Position numbers and translations under genes: made by a program
Part shown: positions 18,631 through 29,362 of the stretch, piece after piece
How the letters are laid out: every line of letters starts with the position of its first letter
Position numbering within the stretch: position 1 is the first letter of the stretch
The notes under the pieces: model-generated
What the model saw: the letters and a program-made list of their open reading frames with translations, nothing else
Told to the model about the DNA's origin: nothing
Databases searched by the model: none
Origin: Prevotellaceae bacterium
Lineage (GTDB): Bacteria > Bacteroidota > Bacteroidia > Bacteroidales > Bacteroidaceae
DNA length: 64,000 nt
Assembly (NCBI GenBank): GCA_028723525.1
Contig: JAQYET010000023.1
Coordinates: 1-64,000, forward strand
Reading direction: 5' to 3'

Positions 18631-21600
18631 TTAGTCGAGTGTTACGCTTAGACCAAGACCGCGCAGTTCGTGAAGCAATACGTTGAGCGACTCCGGAATA
18701 CCCGGGGTGGGCATAGGCTCACCCTTAACGATTGCCTCGTAAGCTTTTGAACGTCCTACGACATCGTCCGACTTGATTGTCAGTATCTCCTGAAGCACGT
18801 GACTGGCACCGAAGGCCTCGAGTGCCCAAACCTCCATCTCTCCGAAACGCTGTCCACCAAACTGTGCCTTACCACCGAGCGGCTGCTGCGTGATGAGAGA
18901 ATACGGACCTATAGAGCGTGCGTGCATCTTGTCTTCAACCATGTGACCGAGCTTTAGGAAGTAGGTGATACCCACGGTTGCCGGTTGGTCGAACTGCTCA
19001 CCTGTCTCACCATCGTAGAGGTGGGTTGAACATAGACGTGGCAGACCAGCCTTGTCGGTCCATTCCTGAAGATCTTCAAGTTTTGCACCATCGAAGATCG
19101 GGGTCGCGAACTTAACGCCGAGACGCTTGCCGGCAGCACCGAGAATGGCCTCGAAAATCTGACCGAGGTTCATACGCGAAGGCACACCAAGCGGGTTGAG
19201 CACCAAATCTACAGGGCGACCATCCTCAAGGAACGGCATGTCTTCCTGACGCACCACCTTAGAAACGATACCCTTGTTACCGTGACGTCCGGCGAGTTTA
19301 TCACCGACACCAATCTTGCGTTTCTTTGCAACATAAATCTTTGCCATCTGCAGAATGCCCGAGGGCAGTTCGTCTCCTATAGAGATGGCAAACTTACGAC
19401 GCTTGTTTTCAGCATCAAGAAGTTTGTATTTCTTGATATAGTTGATTATCAGAGCCTGTATGAGATGGTTCGTGTGGTCGTCGTCTGTCCAGTTATTGCT
19501 CTGTATTCCGTCATACTCAAGGTTTTTCAGAACAGCAATAGAGAACTTACTACCCTTTGTTATTATCTCTGCCCCGGTATAATCCGTTACGCCCTGCGAC
19601 ACTTTGTCCTCGGTGAGCGACATGAGTTTGTCAACGAGGATGTCTTTCAGGTCGTCTATCTTTGCTTCATATTCTTCATCAATCTTTGCGAGCACAATTT
19701 TATCCTGCTGCTTCGACTGGCGCGTCTTTATGGCACGCGAGAATAGTTTCTTGTCTATTATGACACCGCTTAGCGATGGGTTTGCCTTCAACGAAGAGTC
19801 CTTGACGTCGCCAGCTTTGTCTCCAAAGATAGCACGAAGCAGTTTTTCTTCCGGCGATGGGTCGCTTTCTCCCTTCGGCGAAATCTTGCCGATGAGTATA
19901 TCGCCCGGTTCTACACGTGCACCGACACGGATGATACCGTTCTCGTCGAGGTCTTTTGTTGCCTCTTCGCTCACGTTAGGAATGTCTGCCGTGAACTCTT
20001 CCATACCGCGCTTTGTCTCACGGACATCAAGCGTGTATTCATCCACATGCACAGATGTCAGTACATCGTCGCGAACCACCCTCTCGTTGAGCACGATAGC
20101 ATCCTCATAGTTATATCCCTTCCAAGGCATATAAGCCACGAGGAGATTACGTCCAAGTGCGAGTTCCCCGTTTTCGGTAGCATATCCTTCGGTGAGGATG
20201 TCACCTTTCTTCACGCGCTGCCCCTTCTCACAGATAGGACGAAGGTCGATGGTCATGTTCTGGTTTGTACGGCGGAACTTAGGAATACGATATTCCTTGA
20301 GTGCTGGTTCAAAACTTACGAACTCCTCATCCTCCGTGCGGTCATATAATATACGTATAGTGGTGGCATCAACATATTCTATCAAGCCATCGCCCTCGGC
20401 AACAATCATTGTACGAGAGTCTTCGCACACCTGCTTCTCAATACCTGTTCCTACTATCGGTGCCTCGTTGTGAAGAAGAGGAACTGCCTGACGCATCATG
20501 TTAGACCCCATGAGTGCACGGTGAGCATCGTCGTGCTCAAGGAACGGGATAAGACCGGCAGCGATAGATGCTATCTGCTGCGGCGAAACGTCCATAAGGT
20601 CAACTTCATTCGGGTCGGCTACCGGGAAATCGGCATCCTGACGACACTTAACGAAAGTACGGATAAACGTACCGTCGTCGTTAAGCGGCGCATTACCCTG
20701 ACCGATAATGTAGTCTTCCTCTTCCTCTGCGGTGAGATAAACCACATCTTCGTTCTTCAAATCAACCACTCCGTTCTTAACCTTGCGGTATGGTGTCTCT
20801 ATGAAACCAAGCTCATTGATTTTCGCATACACACAAAGAGACGATATAAGACCGATGTTCGGACCTTCAGGCGACTCAATAGGACAAAGACGACCATAGT
20901 GTGTGTAGTGAACGTCGCGAACCTCAAAGCCGGCACGCTCACGGCTAAGACCGCCGGGACCGAGTGCGGAGAGACGACGCTTGTGAGTCACCTCTGCAAG
21001 CGGGTTGGTCTGATCCATGAACTGCGATAGCGGGTTGGTTCCGAAGAACGAGTTGATTACGCTTGATATTGTTTTGGCGTTGATTAGGTCGGTGGGTTGG
21101 AATACCTCATTGTCGCGAACGTTCATACGCTCGCGGATAGTGCGGCTCATACGCGCCAAACCTATTGAGAACTGATTAGACAACTGCTCTCCCACTGTGC
21201 GCACGCGGCGGTTTGAGAGGTGGTCAATATCATCAACCGTAGCATTAGAGTTAACCAGTTGTATGAGATATTTTATAATCTCTATTATGTCTTCCTTAGT
21301 CAGGATACGAACATTCATGTCGGTGTCCAAACCAAGTTTTTTGTTTATTCTGTAACGACCCACGTCGCCCAAATCATAACGTTTGTCAGAGAAGAAGAGG
21401 TTCAGAATTACCTCACGTGCACTCGTATCATCTGCAGGTTCGGCATTTCTCAACTGGCGATATATATAAAATATCGCTTCTTTTTCCGAGTTCGTTATGT
21501 CTTTAGCCAACGTGTTGAAAATGATGGCATACTTCGATGCTGCCTCCTCATCCTTATGAAGAAGAATTGTAGAAGCACCACTTTCGAGGATTTCATCAAC

Positions 21601-22443
21601 ATTCTCACCGGTGATTTCGGTCTCACGCTCCATCATCACGTCGTTGCGTTCAATGGTAACAACCTCACCGGTATCTTCGTCAACGAAGTCCTCATTCCAG
21701 CTCTTCAGCACACGTGCTGCAAGTTTTCTACCGATGGCTTCCTTCATGTTTTTCTTGTTCACCTTCACCTCCTCTGCAAGACCGAATATCTCAAGAATAT
21801 CCTTGTCGGTCTCATAGCCGATAGCGCGTAGCAATGTTGTTACGGGCAACTTCTTCTTACGGTCGATGTAGGCGTACATCACGTTGTTGATGTCGGTGGC
21901 AAACTCTATCCAAGACCCCTTGAACGGTATTATGCGCGCACTGTAAAGTGCCGTTCCGTTGGCATGTATTCCCTGACCGAAGAACACACCCGGCGAGCGG
22001 TGCAACTGTGACACCACTACACGCTCGGCACCATTGATTACGAATGTGCCGTTACTTGTCATGTAGGGTATGTTGCCAAGGTAAACATCTTGAACGAACG
22101 TTGGAAAATCCTCATGCTCCGGGTCGGTGCAATAAAGTTTCATTTTGGCTTTCAGTGGCACGCTGTATGTCAACCCGCGCTCCAAACATTCGTCAATGCT
22201 ATAACGGGGCGGGTCGATAAAATAGTCAAGGAACTCAAGCACGAAGTTATTACGGGTGTCGGCAATCGGGAAATTCTCCGCGAACACCTTGTAAAGACCG
22301 TCATTCTTGCGCTCTTCCGGTGGTGTGTCCAACTGTAGGAAGTCTCTGAAAGACTTTAACTGCACGTCGAGAAAATCCGGATAGGGCATTGGATTTTTCA
22401 CGCTTGCAAAGTTTACTCTTTTATCAACAATTTTTGAAGCCAT
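18631..22443 (-). CDS. rpoB: DNA-directed RNA polymerase subunit beta
   Basis: 1270 residues, the Bacteroidota size. The rifampicin-binding region is recognisable ([19 protein letters not shown], then [20 protein letters not shown]), as are the conserved [12 protein letters not shown] and C-terminal [20 protein letters not shown] motifs. The rifampicin site shows the usual DQTN and [12 protein letters not shown] residues, so no resistance change is evident. The gene follows rplL after a hairpin that may act as an attenuator and precedes rpoC. Confidence 0.98.
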   Translation of the reverse strand: MASKIVDKRVNFASVKNPMPYPDFLDVQLKSFRDFLQLDTPPEERKNDGLYKVFAENFPIADTRNNFVLEFLDYFIDPPRYSIDECLERGLTYSVPLKAKMKLYCTDPEHEDFPTFVQDVYLGNIPYMTSNGTFVINGAERVVVSQLHRSPGVFFGQGIHANGTALYSARIIPFKGSWIEFATDINNVMYAYIDRKKKLPVTTLLRAIGYETDKDILEIFGLAEEVKVNKKNMKEAIGRKLAARVLKSWNEDFVDEDTGEVVTIERNDVMMERETEITGENVDEILESGASTILLHKDEEAASKYAIIFNTLAKDITNSEKEAIFYIYRQLRNAEPADDTSAREVILNLFFSDKRYDLGDVGRYRINKKLGLDTDMNVRILTKEDIIEIIKYLIQLVNSNATVDDIDHLSNRRVRTVGEQLSNQFSIGLARMSRTIRERMNVRDNEVFQPTDLINAKTISSVINSFFGTNPLSQFMDQTNPLAEVTHKRRLSALGPGGLSRERAGFEVRDVHYTHYGRLCPIESPEGPNIGLISSLCVYAKINELGFIETPYRKVKNGVVDLKNEDVVYLTAEEEEDYIIGQGNAPLNDDGTFIRTFVKCRQDADFPVADPNEVDLMDVSPQQIASIAAGLIPFLEHDDAHRALMGSNMMRQAVPLLHNEAPIVGTGIEKQVCEDSRTMIVAEGDGLIEYVDATTIRILYDRTEDEEFVSFEPALKEYRIPKFRRTNQNMTIDLRPICEKGQRVKKGDILTEGYATENGELALGRNLLVAYMPWKGYNYEDAIVLNERVVRDDVLTSVHVDEYTLDVRETKRGMEEFTADIPNVSEEATKDLDENGIIRVGARVEPGDILIGKISPKGESDPSPEEKLLRAIFGDKAGDVKDSSLKANPSLSGVIIDKKLFSRAIKTRQSKQQDKIVLAKIDEEYEAKIDDLKDILVDKLMSLTEDKVSQGVTDYTGAEIITKGSKFSIAVLKNLEYDGIQSNNWTDDDHTNHLIQALIINYIKKYKLLDAENKRRKFAISIGDELPSGILQMAKIYVAKKRKIGVGDKLAGRHGNKGIVSKVVRQEDMPFLEDGRPVDLVLNPLGVPSRMNLGQIFEAILGAAGKRLGVKFATPIFDGAKLEDLQEWTDKAGLPRLCSTHLYDGETGEQFDQPATVGITYFLKLGHMVEDKMHARSIGPYSLITQQPLGGKAQFGGQRFGEMEVWALEAFGASHVLQEILTIKSDDVVGRSKAYEAIVKGEPMPTPGIPESLNVLLHELRGLGLSVTLD

Positions 22444-22549
22444 GTATTTATTAAATAAATAATGTATTTATGATTTTCATAAAATCTTCGAGCACTCGGA
22501 GATTCCGAGTTCTCTGAGTCTTGGCTGTTTATGCCAAAAGACAAGAAAA

Positions 22550-22582
22550 GGTTAAGACCCCCCTACTTAGGAGATCTTAACC
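22550..22582 (-). terminator. Hairpin between rplL and rpoB, probable attenuator
   Basis: GGTTAAGA (22550-22557) pairs with TCTTAACC (22575-22582). On the minus strand it is followed by TTTTCTTGTCTTTT. A partial terminator at this place would lower rpoBC expression relative to ribosomal proteins, as is known in E. coli; here it is inferred from position. Confidence 0.65.
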
Positions 22583-22608
22583 GATATTTTTTAGAATGTG
22601 ACTCTGAA

Positions 22609-22989
22609 TTACTTCAGCTCTACCTTGGCACCAGCCTCTTCGATAGCCTTCTTCAGGTTCTCTGCCTCATCCTTTGAGAGACCTTCCTTCAGAGTTGAAG
22701 GAGCACCGTCAACAAGGTCTTTAGCTTCTTTCAGACCGAGACCACAAGCCTCTTTCACTGCCTTTACAACCTGCAGTTTAGCACCGCCAACCTCTGCGAG
22801 AACTACATCAAAAGATGACTTCTCCTCTGCTGCATCAGCTGCACCACCAGCAGCAGGACCAGCAGCTACAGCAACAGCTGCAGCAGCAGGCTCAATTCCG
22901 TACTCGTCCTTCAGGACTGTTGCCAATTCGCTTACTTCTTTTACTGTAAGATTTACCAACTCTTCAGCAATAGCTTTAATATCTGCCAT
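22609..22989 (-). CDS. rplL: Large ribosomal subunit protein bL12 (L7/L12)
   Basis: 126 residues. N-terminal dimer domain, an Ala/Gly-rich hinge ([20 protein letters not shown] region) and the C-terminal factor-binding domain with [20 protein letters not shown]. It forms the ribosomal stalk on L10, whose gene lies 53 nt upstream. Confidence 0.98.
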   Translation of the reverse strand: MADIKAIAEELVNLTVKEVSELATVLKDEYGIEPAAAAVAVAAGPAAGGAADAAEEKSSFDVVLAEVGGAKLQVVKAVKEACGLGLKEAKDLVDGAPSTLKEGLSKDEAENLKKAIEEAGAKVELK

Positions 22990-23042
22990 TTTTATTCTAA
23001 ATTTTAATTGTTTTTTAATGTTAATGTTTCAAAAGTGCCGCC

Positions 23043-23558
23043 TTATTTGTTACGCTCAGCGATAGCGTCAAGCAATCCGTGAATCTTGCCACCGGCGTTG
23101 AGTCCGGAGATAACGTTCTTGATTGGAGACTGCAGCAGTGCCACAACGTCTGCAATAAGTTCGCTCTTGCTCTTGATAGAAGAGAGTTCCTCAAGTTTAT
23201 CAGCACCTACAAAGATACCTTCTTCAGCATAAGCAGCTTTCAGTGCCGGAATGCCAACTTTCGAGTACTCTTTCAGCAATTTGGCAGGAGAGTTTGCTAC
23301 ATTCGTAAACATCACTGCCGTATTGCCTTTCAACGTGCCATATAAAGGTTCAAAATCAATTTCCGAAGCCTCGAAAGCCTTGTGCAGAAGAGTATTCTTC
23401 ACAACGACCATCTTGATTTCATTCTTGAAACACTTGCGACGCAAGTTGCTCGTATCCTCTGCATTCAAACCTGAAATATCTACGAGGTAAAAATGCGGAT
23501 ACTTCTTCAACTGCTCACCAAGCGTTACGATTATAGTATCTTTTACTTCCTTTTTCAT
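23043..23558 (-). CDS. rplJ: Large ribosomal subunit protein uL10
   Basis: 171 residues. The N-terminal RNA-binding domain contains FYLVDISGLNAEDTSNLRRK and VVVKNTLLHKAFE; the C-terminal helix binds L12 dimers. Only 20 nt separate it from rplA, so there is no room for the long L10 leader known in enterobacteria. Confidence 0.97.
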   Translation of the reverse strand: MKKEVKDTIIVTLGEQLKKYPHFYLVDISGLNAEDTSNLRRKCFKNEIKMVVVKNTLLHKAFEASEIDFEPLYGTLKGNTAVMFTNVANSPAKLLKEYSKVGIPALKAAYAEEGIFVGADKLEELSSIKSKSELIADVVALLQSPIKNVISGLNAGGKIHGLLDAIAERNK

Positions 23559-23578
23559 CGTTTTCCGTACTTTAAGTG

Positions 23579-24271
23579 TTATTCAACTGTCTTTGGATCA
23601 ACCTTGACACCTGCACTCATAGTGCTTGATAGGAAGATACTCTTGATATATGTACCTTTGGCAGCAGCAGGCTTCAACTTGATAACGGTATTGATAAACT
23701 CTTTTGCATTTCCGTAGATTTGCTCAGGTGTCATTGTCACCTTACCTATTGACGTGTGGATAATACCAGCCTTGTCAACCTTAAAGTCTATCTTACCCTG
23801 TTTGATTTCCTGAACTGCCTTAGCAACGTCCATAGTAACAGTTCCGCTCTTAGGGTTGGGCATCAAGCCACGAGGACCGAGGACGCGTCCGAGAGGTCCA
23901 ACTTTGCCCATACATGACGGCATCGTTATGATTACATCAACGTCTGTCCAGCCACCCTTGATCTTTTCAATATACTCGTCAAGACCAACATAGTCAGCAC
24001 CAGCTTCTTTGGCAGCAGCTTCAACATCAGGTGTACAGAGGCAGAGCACGCGAGTAACCTTACCGGTTCCGTTAGGCAGCGATACGACGCCACGAACCAT
24101 TTGGTTAGCCTTGCGCGGGTCAACGCCCAAGCGTACATCAATGTCCACGGATGCCTCAAACTTGGTAGTGGTAATGTCCTTTACCAACTGAGCGGCCTCC
24201 TTCAAAGAGTATGCTTTCCCTGCTTCAACCTTATCGGCAACTGCTTTCTGATTTTTTGTCAGTTTACTCAT
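23579..24271 (-). CDS. rplA: Large ribosomal subunit protein uL1
   Basis: 230 residues. The hallmark [20 protein letters not shown] is present, as are [13 protein letters not shown] and the C-terminal [12 protein letters not shown]. It binds 23S rRNA at the E-site stalk and in many bacteria also represses its own mRNA. It is placed between rplK and rplJ. Confidence 0.98.
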   Translation of the reverse strand: MSKLTKNQKAVADKVEAGKAYSLKEAAQLVKDITTTKFEASVDIDVRLGVDPRKANQMVRGVVSLPNGTGKVTRVLCLCTPDVEAAAKEAGADYVGLDEYIEKIKGGWTDVDVIITMPSCMGKVGPLGRVLGPRGLMPNPKSGTVTMDVAKAVQEIKQGKIDFKVDKAGIIHTSIGKVTMTPEQIYGNAKEFINTVIKLKPAAAKGTYIKSIFLSSTMSAGVKVDPKTVE

Positions 24272-24298
24272 TTTCTTTAAAATTGAAGTTATTAAAAA

Positions 24299-24736
24299 TT
24301 ATCCAGGGAAGTCCCCTTTTACAGCGATACCCATACTGCGAGCTGTGCCGGCAATAAGTTTCATTGCTGACTCCACTGTGAAACAGTTGAGGTCTGCCAT
24401 CTTGTCTTCTGCGATAGCCCTAACCTGCTCCCAAGTCACAGAAGCAACCTTCTTGCGATTGGGCTCGGCAGAACCACCCTTAACCTTTGCTGCCTCCATG
24501 AGCTGTACGGCTGCAGGCGGGGTCTTGATGATGAAACTAAATGACTTGTCGGTATAGTATGTGATAACAACAGGAAGTATCTTTCCTGCCTTATCCTGGG
24601 TTCTGGCGTTGAACTCTTTGCAGAATCCCATAATGTTAATACCCTTCGAACCGAGAGCCGGTCCAACGGGAGGTGAAGGATTCGCAGCGCCACCTTTAAT
24701 CTGTAATTTGATTAATCCAGCAACTTCTTTAGCCAT
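24299..24736 (-). CDS. rplK: Large ribosomal subunit protein uL11
   Basis: 145 residues. N-terminal [21 protein letters not shown] and [12 protein letters not shown], and C-terminal [13 protein letters not shown], are diagnostic. It binds the GTPase-associated region of 23S rRNA. It lies 62 nt after nusG and 27 nt before rplA. Confidence 0.98.
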   Translation of the reverse strand: MAKEVAGLIKLQIKGGAANPSPPVGPALGSKGINIMGFCKEFNARTQDKAGKILPVVITYYTDKSFSFIIKTPPAAVQLMEAAKVKGGSAEPNRKKVASVTWEQVRAIAEDKMADLNCFTVESAMKLIAGTARSMGIAVKGDFPG

Positions 24737-24798
24737 TTCTTTTGTTTATTAAAAATTGATTTTTATATAAAAGAATACTTCAGCCCGTAACAGCATCG

Positions 24799-25341
24799 TT
24801 ATTCTTTTTCTACTTGCATAAAACTAAGTTCCAGCGGAGTATTCCGACCGAAAATCTTGACCATTACTTTCAACTTATGTTTCTCGGTGTCCACCTCTTC
24901 GATGTTACCGCTGAAACCGCTGAAAGGACCGTCTGTAACCTTAACCGCATCACCAACCAAGTAAGGAACAATCATTTCCTCCTTTATCTCAGTTTCATCA
25001 GCGATACCAAGCATACGGTTCACTTCAGACTCGCGTACCGGTGACGGACTGTCCAACCCTCCAAGAAATCCCAAAACATTCGGCACGAAACGCAATGTGT
25101 GGGCAACGTCACCTTTCAACTCTGCCTCTACAAGCACATATCCGGGAAGAGCTATCTTCTCCTTGATAATACGCTTTGTACCACGCAGCGCAGCATGTTT
25201 CTCCATTGGTATTACCACCTGCGAAACATACTTCGAAAGCAACTCGTTGTGTTTCAATTCAGCCTCGATGTATTCTTTCACCTTAGCCTCCTTGCCACTA
25301 ACAGCGCGAAGCACGTACCATTTCTTTTCTGTCTGAGCCAT
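24799..25341 (-). CDS. nusG: Transcription termination/antitermination factor NusG
   Basis: 180 residues. The NGN domain begins WYVLRAVSGKEAKVKEYIE; the C-terminal KOW motif is DAVKVTDGPFSGFSGNIEEV. NusG binds RNA polymerase and couples it to Rho and ribosomes. It lies 14 nt after secE, the common order. Confidence 0.97.
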   Translation of the reverse strand: MAQTEKKWYVLRAVSGKEAKVKEYIEAELKHNELLSKYVSQVVIPMEKHAALRGTKRIIKEKIALPGYVLVEAELKGDVAHTLRFVPNVLGFLGGLDSPSPVRESEVNRMLGIADETEIKEEMIVPYLVGDAVKVTDGPFSGFSGNIEEVDTEKHKLKVMVKIFGRNTPLELSFMQVEKE

Positions 25342-25355
25342 TTTCCTTTAAAAGA

Positions 25356-25547
25356 TTAAGCCGGATAGACCATACTCATCACCCATCTGAACAACGAGTC
25401 CATACCGAACACCACAACTGCAATAACAAGGGAAGCAGATAATACTATCATTGCGGTGTGCGTCAGTTCGGCACGTGTCGGCCAAGTAGTCTTATGCGCA
25501 AGTTCATCGTAACAGACCTTGCAATAATTTGCTATCTTCTCGAACAT
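25356..25547 (-). CDS. secE: Preprotein translocase subunit SecE
   Basis: 63 residues from ATG 25547 (MFEKIANYC). The upstream ATG at 25568 is rejected because it lies in the tRNA-Trp gene. The cytoplasmic helix ELAHKTTWPTRAEL and a single C-terminal membrane segment (MIVLSASLVIAVVVFGMDSLF) are typical. It clamps SecY in the inner-membrane channel. Confidence 0.95.
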   Translation of the reverse strand: MFEKIANYCKVCYDELAHKTTWPTRAELTHTAMIVLSASLVIAVVVFGMDSLFRWVMSMVYPA

Positions 25548-25565
25548 ATTATTCTTCTTTCTTTG

Positions 25566-25638
25566 CACGGGAAGGAGGACTCGAACCCACGACCCTCGGT
25601 TTTGGAGACCGATGCTCTACCAACTGAGCTATTCCCGT
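25566..25638 (-). tRNA. tRNA-Trp (anticodon CCA)
   Basis: A 73-nt cloverleaf. Acceptor ACGGGAA pairs with TTCCCGT, the D-loop is AGCTCAGTTGGTAGAGC, the anticodon loop is CTCCAAA and the T-arm carries GGTTCGAGTCC. CCA is not encoded. It lies between tuf and secE. Confidence 0.97.
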
Positions 25639-25644
25639 ATGTAA

Positions 25645-25669
25645 GGCTCCGCCCACGTGGAGCGGAACC
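25645..25669 (-). other. Hairpin between tuf and tRNA-Trp
   Basis: GGCTCCGCCCAC and GTGGAGCGGAACC form a GC-rich stem with two mismatches but no T run. An RNA-processing signal or weak terminator is possible. Confidence 0.4.
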
Positions 25670-25730
25670 TTCTTATGTTTTCCCGGATGTCCATTTGGCT
25701 ACGCCACAGACATCACGAGCAGATTGTCGA

Positions 25731-26915
25731 TTAGTCCTCGTAAACCTCTGTAATCTGACCTGAACCAACAGTGCGACCACCCTCGCGAATAGCGAAACGC
25801 AGACCCGGATTCAAAGCAACAGCGTAGATGAGTTCTACAGTAATCTCAACATTGTCACCCGGCATTACCATTTCAGTGCCTGCAGGCAGAGTGATTTCAC
25901 CGGTACAGTCCATTGTGCGGAGGTAGAACTGCGGACGATACTTGTTTCCGAACGGAGTATGACGACCACCTTCTTCCTTCTTCAACACGTAGATTGAGGC
26001 CTTGAACTTCTTGAACGGCTTAATCTGACCCGGGTGGCAGAGCACCATACCGCGCTTGATTTCGTTCTTGTCGATACCACGGAGGAGCAGACCTACGTTG
26101 TCACCGGCCTGACCTTCATCGAGCAACTTGCGGAACATCTCAACACCTGTAACAACAGAGTTCTTGTCTTCACCAAGACCAAGCAGTTCTACAGCGTCAC
26201 CAACGTGGATAACACCAGTTTCGATACGACCAGTGGCAACAGTACCGCGACCCGTGATTGAGAACACGTCCTCAACAGGCATAAGGAAAGGCTTGTCGGT
26301 AGCACGCGGAGGCTCCTGAATCCATGTATCGCAAATATTCATAAGCTCCATAACCTTCTCTTCCCACTTTGCAACACCGTTCAGAGCACCGAGTGCAGAA
26401 CCGCGAATGATTGGGGTATCATCTTCAAACTCATACTGAGCGAGGATTTCCTGAACCTCCATCTCAACAAGCTCGAGCATTTCCTCATCCTCAACCATGT
26501 CACACTTGTTCAGGAAGACAACCAAACGAGGAACGTTCACCTGACGAGCGAGCAACACGTGTTCACGAGTCTGAGGCATAGGACCGTCGGTAGCAGCAAC
26601 AACGAGGATAGCACCATCCATCTGTGCAGCACCGGTAACCATGTTCTTCACATAGTCGGCGTGTCCCGGACAGTCAACGTGTGCGTAGTGACGATTTGCA
26701 GTTTCATACTCAACGTGAGAGGTATTGATTGTGATACCACGCTCCTTCTCTTCGGGGGCATTGTCAATCTGGTCAAAAGACTTAACCTCTGAAAGACCGG
26801 CCTTAGCCAGTACTGTAGTGATGGCGGCGGTCAAAGTAGTCTTACCATGGTCAACGTGACCGATAGTACCAATGTTAACGTGCGGTTTACTGCGCACAAA
26901 TTGTTCTTTAGCCAT
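25731..26915 (-). CDS. tuf: Translation elongation factor Tu
   Basis: 394 residues. The GTP-binding motifs are [14 protein letters not shown] near residue 19, [12 protein letters not shown] near 81 and NKCDMV near 136. The C-terminus [12 protein letters not shown] is normal. It delivers aminoacyl-tRNA to the ribosome. The gene sits in the tRNA-tuf-secE-nusG cluster, the same order known for the E. coli tufB locus. Confidence 0.99.
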   Translation of the reverse strand: MAKEQFVRSKPHVNIGTIGHVDHGKTTLTAAITTVLAKAGLSEVKSFDQIDNAPEEKERGITINTSHVEYETANRHYAHVDCPGHADYVKNMVTGAAQMDGAILVVAATDGPMPQTREHVLLARQVNVPRLVVFLNKCDMVEDEEMLELVEMEVQEILAQYEFEDDTPIIRGSALGALNGVAKWEEKVMELMNICDTWIQEPPRATDKPFLMPVEDVFSITGRGTVATGRIETGVIHVGDAVELLGLGEDKNSVVTGVEMFRKLLDEGQAGDNVGLLLRGIDKNEIKRGMVLCHPGQIKPFKKFKASIYVLKKEEGGRHTPFGNKYRPQFYLRTMDCTGEITLPAGTEMVMPGDNVEITVELIYAVALNPGLRFAIREGGRTVGSGQITEVYED

Positions 26916-26985
26916 AGCTTTACTTTTTATTTAATTAAATGAATAATCGCGTTTTTTCTGCTTCACACGGTTAATAAAACAGTAG

Positions 26986-27057
<72 letters not shown>

Positions 27058-27062
27058 ATTTG

Positions 27063-27135
27063 AGCGGAAAACGGGGCTCAAACCCGCGACCCCCAGCTTG
27101 GAAGGCTAGTGCTCTATCAACTGAGCTATTTCCGC
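27063..27135 (-). tRNA. tRNA-Gly (anticodon TCC)
   Basis: A 73-nt cloverleaf. Acceptor GCGGAAA/TTTCCGC, anticodon loop CTTCCAA, T-arm with GGTTTGAGCCC. It is only 5 nt from the neighbouring tRNA-Thr. Confidence 0.96.
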
Positions 27136-27221
27136 ATAACGTCATTTCGTTTCAACCTCGCAAGAGAGTAAAAAACATCTAAAACCGGCCTGCACGAAAC
27201 TCCGTAAAAAATCCACTGATG

Positions 27222-27304
27222 TGGGTGGTGATGGATTCGAACCACCGAAGTCGAAAGACAACAGATTTACAGTCTGCCCCATTTGGCCGCTCTGGAAACC
27301 ACCC
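27222..27304 (-). tRNA. tRNA-Tyr (anticodon GTA)
   Basis: An 83-nt class II tRNA with a long variable arm. Acceptor GGGTGGT/ACCACCC, anticodon loop CTGTAAA, T-arm GGTTCGAATCC. Confidence 0.96.
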
Positions 27305-27343
27305 TCATGTTCTCAACAAGTTCTTCTCTTATACACCGTGGAG

Positions 27344-27417
27344 AGCCTCTTGTCGGATTCGAACCAACGACCCCGAGATTACAAATCACGTGCTCTGGCC
27401 AACTGAGCTAAAGAGGC
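27344..27417 (-). tRNA. tRNA-Thr (anticodon TGT)
   Basis: A 74-nt cloverleaf. Acceptor GCCTCTT/AAGAGGC, anticodon loop TTTGTAA, T-arm GGTTCGAATCC. It is first in the tRNA-tuf transcript. Confidence 0.96.
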
Positions 27418-27469
27418 AAATCCTTGCAGCTGTTAAGCATTCAGTCAAGAACCTGTTCTAAAACGGCTG

Positions 27470-27500
27470 CAAAGATACGACGTTTTTTTAAATCACCAAA
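27470..27500 (-). promoter_or_regulatory. Promoter of the tRNA-tuf-secE-nusG-rpl operon
   Basis: On the minus strand, -33 TTTG (27500-27497) and -7 TATCTTTG (27477-27470) are 19 nt apart, ideal for the Bacteroidota housekeeping sigma factor. Transcription would begin about 50 nt before tRNA-Thr(TGT). Confidence 0.82.
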
Positions 27501-27517
27501 ACTTTTTCCTGTTTTTT

Positions 27518-27817
27518 TTATCTGTTGCGTAGTTTTTCTTTGAATTTGGTTAGTTGAACCTTCATTGAGTCAACACACAGGTCGATGCTTTCCTCGAACG
27601 TATCACAGGTTTTCTCCACAAAGAGCTTCTGCCCGGGGACAACTGCCGTCATGCTTGCCTGCTTGTTCATGGCTGTCGCCGGTTTCACTACTTTCAACTG
27701 CACCTCAACGAGTTGTATGTCTTCGAAAGACTTTTCCAACTTTGCTACCTTCTTCTCTACAAACGCCTGAAGCTGCTCCGTGGCGTCGAAATGAATTGAC
27801 TGAATCTTAATCTCCAT
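27518..27817 (-). CDS. hpf: Ribosome hibernation-promoting factor (HPF/YfiA family)
   Basis: 99 residues from ATG 27817 (MEIKIQSIHFDATEQLQAFV). The frame is open further upstream, but this start has an AGGAGGT ribosome-binding site at the right distance, rare in this genome, and matches the family N-terminus. Short-form HPF binds the 30S decoding region and silences ribosomes in slow growth. It follows the recombinase gene by 31 nt and is probably in its operon. Confidence 0.9.
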   Translation of the reverse strand: MEIKIQSIHFDATEQLQAFVEKKVAKLEKSFEDIQLVEVQLKVVKPATAMNKQASMTAVVPGQKLFVEKTCDTFEESIDLCVDSMKVQLTKFKEKLRNR

Positions 27818-27848
27818 AGTTACCTCCTGTTTTAATAGGGTTAAAGTA

Positions 27849-28736
27849 TTATGCCCTTGGGTGGGCCTTGGTATAAATTCTTTTAAGTTGCTCGAAAGTG
27901 GCGTGCGTGTAAATTTCCGTAGTGGCAACACTCTCATGCCCGAGCAGTTTCTGAACGCTTTCAAGCCCGGCGTCGTTATTCAGCATTGCCGTGGCAAAGG
28001 AATGGCGAAGCACGTGCGGCGAGCGTTTTTTCATTGTGGTGACAAGTCCGAGTCTATCACGAACAATGGCTCTCACCTGACCATAACTCATGCGGTTTCC
28101 CTTGTTGTCAACAAACAGGGCACAGCACTGTTTCGGCAGTTCTGCATCACGTCTTTCGATATATGCTGCAAGTTCTTCCCGTAGTTCGGCACCGAACGGC
28201 ACCACGCGCTGTTTGTTTCTCTTCCCCGTCACCTTTATTCTGTCGTTAACGAAATCCACGTCATCATCATCAAGTCCGATGAGCTCCGAGGCTCTTACAC
28301 CTGTGCCGTAGAATACTAATATAATAGTACGCGCGCGAACATCATTTATATTATCTTTCCATTCCACCTCGTCAAGCAGACGGTTCATTTCTTTTTCTTT
28401 CACGAAATAGGGCAACGGCTTATTGGTCTTGGGACCCTCGATGCTGTATGCAGGGTCATTCTTCAGCAATCCTCTTTTCAGTCCGAAACGATAGAACGCT
28501 TTCACGGCAGTGAGATAACCGCAGACGGTGCGCGCCTCGCAGCCTGCCTCCATCTCGTGCTCCACCCAGTCGCTTATGATGTCACGGTCAACGCCGGTCC
28601 ACTCCACGCCCTCACATCGTTCGTCAAGAAACTTTCGAAACAATCCCAGTGAGCACGAATACTTCACAATCGTGCGCTCTGATGCGTTTTTCTCATAGCG
28701 CAGATAGTTGTAAAAGTCCTCGGTGTTCATGCTCAT
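27849..28736 (-). CDS. Tyrosine recombinase of the XerC/XerD type
   Basis: 295 residues, the Xer length. The N-terminal SAM-like domain has ERTIVKYSCSLGLFRKFL. The catalytic domain shows the first Arg in YGTGVRASELIGL, HVLRHSFATAML (HxxR), the His of LLGHESVATTEIYTHAT and the nucleophilic Tyr in EIYTHAT. It probably resolves chromosome dimers at dif; XerC versus XerD cannot be decided here. Start at 28736 or 28730 (MSMN or MN). Confidence 0.9.
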   Translation of the reverse strand: MSMNTEDFYNYLRYEKNASERTIVKYSCSLGLFRKFLDERCEGVEWTGVDRDIISDWVEHEMEAGCEARTVCGYLTAVKAFYRFGLKRGLLKNDPAYSIEGPKTNKPLPYFVKEKEMNRLLDEVEWKDNINDVRARTIILVFYGTGVRASELIGLDDDDVDFVNDRIKVTGKRNKQRVVPFGAELREELAAYIERRDAELPKQCCALFVDNKGNRMSYGQVRAIVRDRLGLVTTMKKRSPHVLRHSFATAMLNNDAGLESVQKLLGHESVATTEIYTHATFEQLKRIYTKAHPRA

Positions 28737-29033
28737 CCTTGTTACGTATGTTTTCCGTCAGCGAATATACGTATTTTTTATGAAACAGCAAAACTTATGA
28801 TTGTTTTTCTTCCAAAAACTTTGATTTTACCCTCCCCAATCATTAGAGTGCATGCTGATTATGTGTGACTGCCGGGGTTATCATCGAAAGCATAACGAGA
28901 CCCGAAAATTACTTTTCTGCGAAAGATTTCTCATACAAGACAACACTCGGTTCGAAATAAAACCGTACCTTTGCAAACGAAAACGCAGATGGGCGACGGC
29001 GTACACTCCGCTCTCACTTTATTTTTTTACACT
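28737..29033. other. Intergenic region with a promoter for the SMR remnant
   Basis: A plus-strand -7 box TACCTTTG lies at 28966-28973, about 60 nt before the SMR start, without a clear -33 box. Nothing else was seen. Confidence 0.45.
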
Positions 29034-29362
29034 ATGGCTTACTTATTTCTTGCACTTGCCATTATTTTAGAGGGGTAGGAACGGTGTGTATGAAACTTTC
29101 CGATGGCTTTACGAAACCCCTGCCAATTATTGGTACCTGCCTTGCTTACATTGCCTGTTTTTATTTCCTCTCATTATCTTTGAAAACAATCCCTTTGGGT
29201 ATTGCATATGCTGTATGGGCAGGACTGGGAATTATATTGGGCAACATCATTGGAGTTGTATTTTTCAAGCAGCATTTCGATTTCGCGGCAGGTCTCGGCA
29301 TCGCACTCATTGTGGCGGGAGTGATCATCCTCAACCTGTTTTCCTCTGCTTCAGCTCATTGA
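29034..29362 (+). pseudogene. Small multidrug resistance (SMR/EmrE-like) transporter, frameshifted
   Basis: The start MAYLFLALAIILE (from 29034) carries the membrane-embedded Glu that the family needs, then runs into TAG at 29076. The rest continues in another frame as GTVCMKLSDGFTKPLPIIG through IPLGIAYAVWAGLGIILGNI to the stop at 29362. Restoring one base near 29073-29075 (GAGGGGTAGG for an expected GAGGTGGTAGG) rejoins a normal protein of about 109 residues with four membrane segments. As it stands the C-terminal part lacks helix 1 and its Glu. A sequencing error is the alternative. Confidence 0.85.
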
